Part shown: positions 16,617 to 24,058 of the stretch, piece by piece
Layout: each line of letters opens with the position of its first letter
Position numbering within the stretch: position 1 is the stretch's first letter
DNA from: an uncultured delta proteobacterium
GTDB lineage: Bacteria > Bdellovibrionota_C > UBA2361 > OMII01
Length of the DNA: 33,824 nucleotides
Assembly (NCBI GenBank): GCA_903904735.1
Contig: CAIVDM010000232.1
Coordinates: 1-33,824, forward strand
Direction: 5' to 3'
Made by a program: the position numbers and the translations under genes
The notes under the pieces: model-generated
The model's database searches: none
What the model was told of the DNA's origin: nothing
Seen by the model: the letters and a program-made list of their open reading frames with translations, nothing else

Positions 16617-18698
16617 CTACTTACTCTCTTTGGTCTTTAGCATGATATCGGCCAAGTGAACTGACGCGTGATCACCGCCATCAGTCAGTAGCACCGTTAA
16701 TCGAACTCCTTCGATAGCGCCTTGAGCAATCTTAAAGGTGAGTAATGAGGAATCCCCCCGAGCTCGAGAAAAGTCACGTTCAGCGAGCTCCTGCCAGGCG
16801 CCGCCTCGAAAAACCTCCGCTTTTACACGCGCCGTGTTCGTATTATCCAAACGGACGGACATCTCGTCCACCGGAACCGGAGCAAAACGAAGCGCGAAGA
16901 TCCCGGGGTTAATGTCATCGGTTCTAGCCCGAGTCCCGGAGTCTCCATCGAAGAAGCCCTCAATTGTTCCCCAGGCGATCTTCGAGTGTTCAAACGACGC
17001 CTTCACGCCGTTTACAACGACTTGATCGACTTTTAGCTTAAGTCGCTCGCGCTTGACGTTGGCGAACCATTCATCGACAGCCGGTGAGTGTTTAAGTCGT
17101 ATCGCCTCTAGAAGCGGCTCTCCCTTCGGATCGCGCAGGAGCTCCACCACTTCTCTTTGAAATGGAGGGCACGTTCCCGGCTGCGCGGTCTCAAACCATA
17201 ATGCCGGGAAGATAAAGAGCGTTGAGTCGCTCCATTCATCTCGCCCCTGACAGATGCGTAAAGGCTCGATAATAGCGACACGCGCGCGATCTTCAGGCAT
17301 TAGATAGAATTGCCGCAGAGTCTCGCCTGAGTTAAACGTCGCGTTGATCACTCGAATGTCGGTCTCGGTCTTCGACTTCTCTCGAACCCAGTCGTACAAT
17401 TGACGAGCTCCATACTGAATACCGTACATACCGTATACTGGATATGCGTAGAGCGCTTTCGTTTGCGTGAACACAAACAGCCAGCCTACATATCCGCACA
17501 TCGAGAGTCCCCCAAGGAGTGAGAGCCATGTTGGCAGCCTCCGCAACAGAACGTCCGCTCCATACGCGCACAACAAGACGTATCCAACACCAACCGGGAA
17601 ACACCGTGCCGTTGAGATCTCAAACAACGCCGCTGTGACAGGTATCGTCAGAATCACCAAAAGCACAACTCGGTTCGTCAGATCCTTCCAGCCCCACAGG
17701 AGATTCAGCGCTCCCACAATCCATAGAGGGAACAACCAAACTGGTATCAAGGGGAATCCTGGAAGACTGTGACGCGCGTGTAGATTCTCCAACTTAAAGA
17801 ACCAGTAGTAAGGATTTATCACCGAGGCGTAGTTCAAGGCCGTATGCTGAACAACCTGGGCGAGAGGAAGCGTATAAATGCGCTCTCCTCGAATCGCCTG
17901 AAAGCGTTGCATCGTTATTTCAGGGTGCGCGTATTGCAACCACAAGAAAGGTAGCAACACCACGGCGAAGCTCGTCATGGTGGTGAACAATCCTCGCCAC
18001 GCGATACGGCGATCAATAATCGCGAGCCCCACCAGAACCCCGAAGAGCGAAGCTACCCACCCTCGTCCAGGTGTATAGGCATAGAAGCAAAGCCCAAAGA
18101 CGACACCCGCTATCAGGTTCCAACGCCGATTACCGGTCCTGCAAGCGTAGAGAAACGCCGCGACCCCGGAGAAATAGCAGACCACGGCATCCATATACTC
18201 AAAGCCAGTTCTGGAGTGGATGTACCAAAACGTCGAACTCGCCAGAAAAATTGGAATCAGCCAGAAGCGAGAGGATCCACGAGCGAACGAGAAAATCATT
18301 GAGAGCGAGAACACTCCCACAACACTCATCACGGCGGCGCGCGAACGAACCGCGATCTCGTCTAGTCCGAGCAGCACTACAAACGGTATCTGGAGATAGA
18401 CAGAAAGCGAGAGCGCGTACTCTCCAAGCCCGTGAAAAAGAATCGGCCAAGGGTATCCTCGGTGATCTTTACCCGTCTCCCACATGGACTGCGCGTCTAC
18501 GCCAGCGATAGCCTCATCACAGAAGAAATACGGCGGAAACCCAGCCAGATTGAAGAATGTGACAAAAAGATAGCCACACAAAACCAGACTCGCCATGCAA
18601 ACATCAGCTCGGGAGAGGTCGCTTCGCGAAATCCATCCTCGAACTCGTCGTAAATACCCACCTGAAGAAACAGTTGAACACGAGGTGGATGAGTTCAT
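16617..18698 (-). CDS. GT-C/GT39-like membrane glycosyltransferase with C-terminal discoidin-like domain
   Basis: 693 residues, ATG at 18698. The first helix is followed by the first-loop motif FPPYFFCDEAIAGVDAQSMW, where the Asp-Glu pair is in the position of the catalytic acid of PMT/ArnT enzymes. The core continues with YIHSRTGFEYMDAV and GLCFYAYTPGRGW, the typical GT39-like motif before the central helices. Roughly 10-12 helices reach to about residue 430. The rest is soluble; its last ~130 residues (from ASFEHSKIAWGTIEGFFDGD to VHLADIMLKT) are predicted beta strands resembling a discoidin/F5-8C carbohydrate-binding fold. No strong Shine-Dalgarno is seen. It is convergent with the hydrolase gene and divergent from the next GT-C gene. 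Confidence 0.75.
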   Translation of the reverse strand: MNSSTSCSTVSSGGYLRRVRGWISRSDLSRADVCMASLVLCGYLFVTFFNLAGFPPYFFCDEAIAGVDAQSMWETGKDHRGYPWPILFHGLGEYALSLSVYLQIPFVVLLGLDEIAVRSRAAVMSVVGVFSLSMIFSFARGSSRFWLIPIFLASSTFWYIHSRTGFEYMDAVVCYFSGVAAFLYACRTGNRRWNLIAGVVFGLCFYAYTPGRGWVASLFGVLVGLAIIDRRIAWRGLFTTMTSFAVVLLPFLWLQYAHPEITMQRFQAIRGERIYTLPLAQVVQHTALNYASVINPYYWFFKLENLHARHSLPGFPLIPVWLFPLWIVGALNLLWGWKDLTNRVVLLVILTIPVTAALFEISTARCFPVGVGYVLLCAYGADVLLRRLPTWLSLLGGLSMCGYVGWLFVFTQTKALYAYPVYGMYGIQYGARQLYDWVREKSKTETDIRVINATFNSGETLRQFYLMPEDRARVAIIEPLRICQGRDEWSDSTLFIFPALWFETAQPGTCPPFQREVVELLRDPKGEPLLEAIRLKHSPAVDEWFANVKRERLKLKVDQVVVNGVKASFEHSKIAWGTIEGFFDGDSGTRARTDDINPGIFALRFAPVPVDEMSVRLDNTNTARVKAEVFRGGAWQELAERDFSRARGDSSLLTFKIAQGAIEGVRLTVLLTDGGDHASVHLADIMLKTKESK

Positions 18699-18710
18699 GA
18701 GATAGCCCTA

Positions 18711-18738
18711 ACGATAGACTAAGATACTGATATGCCAA
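18711..18738 (-). promoter_or_regulatory. candidate promoter for the minus-strand GT-C gene
   Basis: On the minus strand TTGGCA (18733-18738), a 16-base spacer and TATCGT (18711-18716) precede the ATG at 18698 by twelve bases. That would give a leader of only a few bases, again in front of a gene without a good ribosome-binding site. The boxes match consensus only partly. Confidence 0.3.
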
Positions 18739-18929
18739 GGCATTATCCTCGCCTCTCTCCCTTCTAGGCAATACATTATCGGATCCGTCAGATATCCCGA
18801 GCAACGCGTAGTTTGTAAACACGTAGAGTGCTCATAGTCGCTCTCCCTCTAAGAATACGGATTGCCCCCTCGTGTGAGCTGAATGAAACTCTGACATGAG
18901 ATAAGGTCTTGTTAGTTCGACATTTATTC

Positions 18930-21194
18930 ATGAAAAAGAGTCTCTTCCCCCTGCTGCTCGCCATCACCGGCTTATTGATGTGCGTCCTGTTTTCACTGGC
19001 TCATCTGGACGAGGTCGCGGGTAACCGCAGCCTGTATGCACTCTCTCCATACGTCTCCTGGGTCTCAGAGGGCGGACGCTACCTAGCCACACACGCGGGC
19101 GAGCTTGTGATGCGGACCGCCGGCGCCTCGATCGGCATAATCATATTCTTCGCCTTACTGGCCAGGAGCGCGTCACGCGGACTCTTTTTAATCTCGGTCG
19201 CCATCGCGATTTTCACCCAGCTCATACTAATCGACGAAAGTCTTCGGCTCTCTCTCGTCACGCGGCTCGGAGTCGCTCAAACTCAGGATTTATCATATCG
19301 AGCGGCGCTATACGTTGGCGTCAGTGGGTATTCGCTTGTGCTGCTGCTCATATGGCTCTCCTATAGAGACCCAAACGCGCCCAACTTCGATAACACTCGA
19401 GCCAACCCGACACACTTCAGACGACCCGAGTTTTGGGGACTTTTTATCGTTATTGTTCTGGGGACTCTGTTTCGGACCTACGGAATTAATCATCACCTTA
19501 ACACCTTTGAAGGTGAGCTCGCGCTTTATTCAGCCGGCGCCACATCGCCTATGGGCATTCTTTACGCGAATAAAGGATATGCTGGCCCCTGGGCTCCCCT
19601 TGGCATTCTCTATTATCTGCCGATTTATCTCACTACCTCAGTCTTTGGCGTGAACCTTCACGCATTAAGAATTTCATCGGCGCTCGTTGGGATCGCCACG
19701 ATTCCTCTTGTTTACCTTCTCGCCAATCGGATAGCCGGCAGAGGCGCGGGCCTCTTCGCGGCGGCGCTGTTCTCCCTCGACTGTCTGCATATCGGCTGGA
19801 GTCGCACCGACGTTCACCCGCACGGCGTCACGACATGGCCTACGCTACTGATGTGTTTCTTTCTTCTCCGAGCGGCGGAAACAAAGAAATTATCGTGGGC
19901 GATCGCGGTCGCCGCCATGATGGGACTGTCTTGGCATCAATACCCATCTGGACAGTCAGCCGTGGCGATCCCACTGATCGCGATCGTCGTGTCATTTGTC
20001 TTCAATCAAGGCTCTTTTCCTCTCCGTCGCGCGCAACTTTTTGTCATCGCGCTTGGTGTCGCGCTGTGGGCGATCGGACTCCCCTTAAGCTATTATCCCG
20101 TCGATGGTCAGATAAAATTCCTTAATCCATTTACCCTAACCGGTCCGCGCGCCTTGTGGGGATCTGAGGGTGAGCCTGTATCCGCGTGGCAAATGGCGCT
20201 CTTTGTCGCGCTCAAATCCCTTCGTCATTTTTGGGATTTCATTCAGGGCGTTTTCTTTAAGGTGCCTTACCTGTTTCATCAAGAGTGGCTACCTTATAAT
20301 CCGCCACTCTTACCTCGCTCCGTTCCCTGGTTTGTGGCCTCCCTGAGCGTCGTCGCGGCGGCCATTCTGATTCGACAGCGCAGACGCTTCGAGTCCGCGG
20401 TGTTATGCGGATGGTTTGTGGCGGCCGTGCTTCCGGGTATTCTCTCTGAGCACGCCTATCCCAAGCGTATGTCGACAGTCTATCCTCTCCTCGACATCCT
20501 CGCCGGTATCGCTTTCGCGTTTATCCTGACACACCTCAAGCAGTGTAGACTTAAAGTCGGCGGCTTTGTGGGATCAACACTCGCTGTAAGCGCGCTCCTC
20601 GCTCTCACGACCTATTCGACCTTTCTCTGGTTCTCCGGAGTGAACTTCAAATACGCGCCTCCCCCTGAGATACAAATGGCGAGAGAGATTGAGCAGGCGA
20701 TCACACCCGGGACAGTCGTAATCGCTGGACTCGGTGGCGGATACGAGCCAGGAAAATTCCTCTACCTCATGCTCGATCATCTCACGAGTCAGCGCGCCCG
20801 ACCAAACCTCTACATCCCCATCTCTAATGGCGGACTGAAGCTTTTCCTCGCTGAACCCAAAATCGACAGCGCGGAGGTATCAACGAGCTTGCCATACACC
20901 TGGACAAAACTCTCGAATCAACTCGAGGAATCTCTTTCGGTGGAGAATTGGAAGAACATCACGTTTTTAATTATCGAGACTATTCACAACACTAACTCAA
21001 ACGACGACTCCATCGCGCTAGCCTCCACGATATGCCCAGAGCCGATTGTTCGGCGTGTGGAATCATCGGTGAATTCTCCGGAGTGGAAGATGATCTCCAT
21101 GGTCACGATTACATGCCCCATCGCTACGATGAACAAACCGCTTAGCATCATGAAGCGCGTCCCGGCGACTCAAGAGAGCGCGAAAGGTGGCTAG
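18930..21194 (+). CDS. GT-C/GT39-like membrane glycosyltransferase with extra N-terminal membrane module
   Basis: About 754 residues from the ATG at 18930; a TTG at 18909 would add seven. An N-terminal block of about four helices (~150 residues) precedes the GT-C core: LGTLFRTYGINHHLNTFEGE with the acidic EGE in the catalytic-loop position, then HALRISSALVGIATIPLVYL, HIGWSRTDVHPHGVTTW and GLSWHQYPSGQSAVA. Further helices extend to about residue 580. A ~170-residue soluble tail follows, with VVIAGLGGGYEPGKFLYLML. The same layout (N-terminal helices, core, tail) is seen in the gene at 24028-26163, so the two look like paralogs. Its TAG stop overlaps the TAG stop of the opposing gene in one CTAG. 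Confidence 0.75.
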   Translation: MKKSLFPLLLAITGLLMCVLFSLAHLDEVAGNRSLYALSPYVSWVSEGGRYLATHAGELVMRTAGASIGIIIFFALLARSASRGLFLISVAIAIFTQLILIDESLRLSLVTRLGVAQTQDLSYRAALYVGVSGYSLVLLLIWLSYRDPNAPNFDNTRANPTHFRRPEFWGLFIVIVLGTLFRTYGINHHLNTFEGELALYSAGATSPMGILYANKGYAGPWAPLGILYYLPIYLTTSVFGVNLHALRISSALVGIATIPLVYLLANRIAGRGAGLFAAALFSLDCLHIGWSRTDVHPHGVTTWPTLLMCFFLLRAAETKKLSWAIAVAAMMGLSWHQYPSGQSAVAIPLIAIVVSFVFNQGSFPLRRAQLFVIALGVALWAIGLPLSYYPVDGQIKFLNPFTLTGPRALWGSEGEPVSAWQMALFVALKSLRHFWDFIQGVFFKVPYLFHQEWLPYNPPLLPRSVPWFVASLSVVAAAILIRQRRRFESAVLCGWFVAAVLPGILSEHAYPKRMSTVYPLLDILAGIAFAFILTHLKQCRLKVGGFVGSTLAVSALLALTTYSTFLWFSGVNFKYAPPPEIQMAREIEQAITPGTVVIAGLGGGYEPGKFLYLMLDHLTSQRARPNLYIPISNGGLKLFLAEPKIDSAEVSTSLPYTWTKLSNQLEESLSVENWKNITFLIIETIHNTNSNDDSIALASTICPEPIVRRVESSVNSPEWKMISMVTITCPIATMNKPLSIMKRVPATQESAKGG

Positions 21195-22462
21195 GGCAGG
21201 AGCATACGCTGATGCAGATCGACCAGCGCTTGACTGTCCAATCGGGAGCCTATCGCCCCAAAGACATTAAGCGCGACGGAGTACAAAGCGACAACAGTGA
21301 ATCCAAGTGTCGTAGTTCGCGGAAACCGCTCTCTTACATGAGAGATAGCGATAGCGGACAGGACGAACAGGACACCCAGCGATTCCGTCATGTACCTTGG
21401 GCCAAATCCTCGACCGCCGTGCCACGTCGGATTGGTCGCGCAGAGAGCGAGATTGCACAGCTCCGCGCATAGAAGAGCTACCACTATAAACTGAAGCCTA
21501 CCTTCTAGCCGCTTACGATAAAACCACAGGAGGACGATCCAAAAGGAGACCGGATTAAACACAAATAATCCCTTATGGGCGGAAAATAAGATAAGGGCGA
21601 GACGAGATAACCACTGACCAGGATCCAAATCGAACACAACCGAACGCACGGTCGCGTAACCTCCGAGCGGACGGCCGAAAATAGTGATATTCCACACAAG
21701 AGCCGGAAGGGCGGCGAACACCGCCGAGAGAACTCCCGTAATCGACGGTCTCCCATAGACTTTCCAATATACGGAAGCGAAAAAAACGCTCCATACTATG
21801 GCGGTTGGTCGTACCGCGAACAGAAATCCAATAGCCGCGAAGAAAGCGACCTCGCGTGACATGGTCGGACGTTCACGACCCGATAACAGAAAATACAGCA
21901 ACATACTTGTGAGCAGATTAACGCCTGTTTGCTGCCATAAGCCCTGCGCTAACAGGCTCAGAGAGCTCGAGCCCACGAGGTAGAGTGATACGATACATAT
22001 CGCGAATCCTCGCTGTATCACGGCACGCAGTGATCTATAGACGTAGAGAGCCGTAACCGCCGCTAGACACGAGGCCGTCAGTTTCTCGAGTATGAACCTG
22101 GTCTGAGCGAACTGCGGACTGACAACGGAGACCTCCATGCCTAGGCAGTAGGCTAGTGCCCAGAGAAACGCTTGGAGAGGCGCGACAAGAATCGCCATTC
22201 CAATGGGGTATATGCCGACCAAGCCGTGCCTTGGAGTGCTCCAGTAGTATAAAGGCTGATCCTTCAACAGATCTATCCCAACACGCATACGCGACAGGTC
22301 GATTCCGTATCCTTGCGCGATGTTGGGCACCAGCATTGACGGCATCAGTGTATCAGCGACGGTCTCAGTACCGCGCAAAAGCACGTATACAAACGAGATC
22401 GAAAAAAACGCCAGCACTTGAAGCCAAAACGTCATTCGCGTGTTCGTCTGATGTGGATCCAC
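21191..22462 (-). CDS. multi-pass membrane protein, putative GT-C glycosyltransferase
   Basis: 423 residues from a GTG at 22462 with a weak GAAGAAG upstream; the ATG at 22435 (414 residues) is an equally possible start. The protein has about ten helices. A hydrophilic loop after helix one carries acidic residues and ends in YYWSTPRHGLVGIYPIGMAI. AVRPTAIVW and the late loop ATNPTWHGGRGFGPRYMTES are characteristic: the WHGG-x-GFGPRY motif is shared with a set of bacterial membrane glycosyltransferase-like proteins. It lacks a large soluble domain. It does not align obviously with the other GT-C cores here. The convergent neighbour shares the CTAG stop at 21191-21194. Confidence 0.65.
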   Translation of the reverse strand: MDPHQTNTRMTFWLQVLAFFSISFVYVLLRGTETVADTLMPSMLVPNIAQGYGIDLSRMRVGIDLLKDQPLYYWSTPRHGLVGIYPIGMAILVAPLQAFLWALAYCLGMEVSVVSPQFAQTRFILEKLTASCLAAVTALYVYRSLRAVIQRGFAICIVSLYLVGSSSLSLLAQGLWQQTGVNLLTSMLLYFLLSGRERPTMSREVAFFAAIGFLFAVRPTAIVWSVFFASVYWKVYGRPSITGVLSAVFAALPALVWNITIFGRPLGGYATVRSVVFDLDPGQWLSRLALILFSAHKGLFVFNPVSFWIVLLWFYRKRLEGRLQFIVVALLCAELCNLALCATNPTWHGGRGFGPRYMTESLGVLFVLSAIAISHVRERFPRTTTLGFTVVALYSVALNVFGAIGSRLDSQALVDLHQRMLLP

Positions 22463-22679
22463 GTTTTAGCTTCTTCAATCAACCGCCGTCGGGAGGTTTC
22501 GCGACAGAGCTTATCATTCATCTCCCTATCGGCACTAGCGCAAGTATAACGAGCCAGCGCGCCGCGTGAGGCTCACGCGACGAGAGGCGTCGTGGCGTCT
22601 CATTGAATAAGGAGTGACAATCAAAGTGAGAGAAATGTAGAAGATGTATCTCTCCGATAAGAGCTGGCAAACGGCCTGG
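22463..22679. other. intergenic region 5' of palindromic copy 2
   Basis: About 215 bases between the start of the minus-strand GT-C gene and the second palindromic element. No gene or known RNA was recognised. It presumably holds the promoter of the minus-strand gene, but no box pair is convincing. Confidence 0.3.
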
Positions 22680-22859
22680 CAGGGTGGTGAAAAAAGGTTC
22701 CGTCGCGAGCGGTTTGAGAGTTTAGACGAAACGAGGCGGAGATCGCAAAAAACCGGAGGCGTATCCTCTGAGATACGTTGAGGATTTTTTCGTCGGCTCC
22801 AACGAAGTTGCAGTCAAACTATCGAAATGCGCAGCAGGAAATCATTTTTTACCACCCTG
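22680..22859. repeat. palindromic MITE-like element, copy 2 (inverted relative to copy 1)
   Basis: 180 bp starting CAGGGTGGTGAAAAAAGG and ending TTTTTTACCACCCTG. Its reverse complement aligns along its entire length with 10898-11078, with differences scattered through the arms and the centre nearly identical (GATACGTTGAGGATTTTTTC in this orientation). It lies in non-coding sequence, 220 bases before a minus-strand gene start and about 300 before the next plus-strand gene. Confidence 0.85.
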
Positions 22860-23164
22860 CTAGTGAGCAGGACGGTGGCGTACCGAGCGTTTAAGGCTTG
22901 AGGGCTTATCGAGCCGTGGCGGAGAGGTCTGTTGCCATTGTCCCTCGCGGATGAATCGCGCGGGAGAGCCCTCTGGAAGTCGGTCAACTTCAAGACATCA
23001 CGGCCACCCACAGCTTCCAGAACGGTATTTGTGATAACAAGGAGGCGATCTCACCTATTTCAGGAGCTTAGCGTTGCAAGCAACGCAGACTGTTTTCGAT
23101 AAATCCGCGACGAATCCGCAATGTTTGCGGCAGTCAGCGCATCTTATCATGTGATATCAATGTG
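22860..23164. other. intergenic region between palindromic copy 2 and a GT2 gene
   Basis: About 305 bases. Short complementary pieces occur (for example GCGTTGC/GCAACGC around 23070-23086), and an isolated GGAGG at 23041-23045, but no ORF or recognised RNA goes with them. No tRNA was recognised. Nothing else can be supported here. Confidence 0.35.
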
Positions 23165-24058
23165 ATGGATTATCCGCATCAGGCGAAGCGATGGCATTCA
23201 GACGTCCGTAAGGTAGCAACGACTGATACGAGCCTCCCAACAACTATGGACTTATCCCTCGTCGTACCAGTCTTTAACTCCTCTGCCTTCGCCGCTGAAA
23301 GCGCTACGCTCACGCACACCTACCTTGCTAGCTTCCCCACGCTCCGCTTCGAAATAATATTTGTCGACGATGGAAGCTCCGACAACACCGCCGAGATCCT
23401 TGAGTCATTGCGTCTCTCAAACGCACGAGTAATTCGCCTGCCCCAGAATCTCGGAAAGTTCGGGGCGATATGCGCTGGGATGAGGACGGCGACAGGCGCG
23501 TGTCGCATATTCACGGACGGCGATATCCCCTACGAGCTCGAGGCGATCCGCTATATCTCCGACCTGATTCTAGGTCGCGGCTTTCATGTTGTCATCGGCG
23601 ACCGAACACTTCCAGGATCTGAGTACGCTGAGCGATTAAGCTTCGTACGCTCCGTGGTGACGCGAGTCTTTACGTTATTCGTGCGAATCTTGGTGGCGGG
23701 AGGGCTCTTTGACACGCAGTGCGGAATCAAGGGCTTTCGAGGAGATGTGGCTGACGCCCTCTTCCCGCTTCTCCGTGACAGGGAGTTCTCTGGCGATGTG
23801 GAGCTTCTCTACATCGCGCTCAAATATAATTTAGAGATCAAACGCGTGCCTGTTCGACTTCGCCGTCAGGCTCCATCGAGCGTGCGAGTCATGCGACACG
23901 GACTGCGAATGCTCCGCAGAATCTCAAAGCTGCGCCGGTCCTGGTATCTTGGACGATACAAATCGGAATCGATGTCGCGAATCGCCGACCAAAGCTACTG
24001 GAACCGGGAGGAAACGACCGAGGTTCGTTATCGAGCCAGTGGCTCACGTGAGGATTGA
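23165..24058 (+). CDS. GT2 glycosyltransferase, dolichyl/undecaprenyl-phosphate sugar synthase-like (soluble)
   Basis: 297 residues from the ATG at 23165; an internal ATG at 23246 begins exactly at the fold (MDLSLVVPVFNSS) and is a plausible alternative, since neither start has a Shine-Dalgarno. Motifs: IIFVDDGSSDNTAEIL, LPQNLGKFGAICAGM, the metal site CRIFTDGDIPYELEAI, then VIGDRTLPGSEYAER, FDTQCGIKGFRGDVA and GDVELLYIALKYNLEIKRVP. This set is typical of DPM/ALG5-like synthases. There are no C-terminal membrane helices, unlike the GT2 at 4856, so the island may supply two different lipid-linked sugars. The last 31 bases overlap the convergent GT-C gene. Confidence 0.85.
   Translation: MDYPHQAKRWHSDVRKVATTDTSLPTTMDLSLVVPVFNSSAFAAESATLTHTYLASFPTLRFEIIFVDDGSSDNTAEILESLRLSNARVIRLPQNLGKFGAICAGMRTATGACRIFTDGDIPYELEAIRYISDLILGRGFHVVIGDRTLPGSEYAERLSFVRSVVTRVFTLFVRILVAGGLFDTQCGIKGFRGDVADALFPLLRDREFSGDVELLYIALKYNLEIKRVPVRLRRQAPSSVRVMRHGLRMLRRISKLRRSWYLGRYKSESMSRIADQSYWNREETTEVRYRASGSRED

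Noticed and set aside
22860..23164. Possible tRNA or riboswitch in the long gap before the GT2 gene
   Set aside because: Short complementary segments exist but no clover-leaf, no GTTCGA-type T-loop and no known riboswitch core could be assembled.
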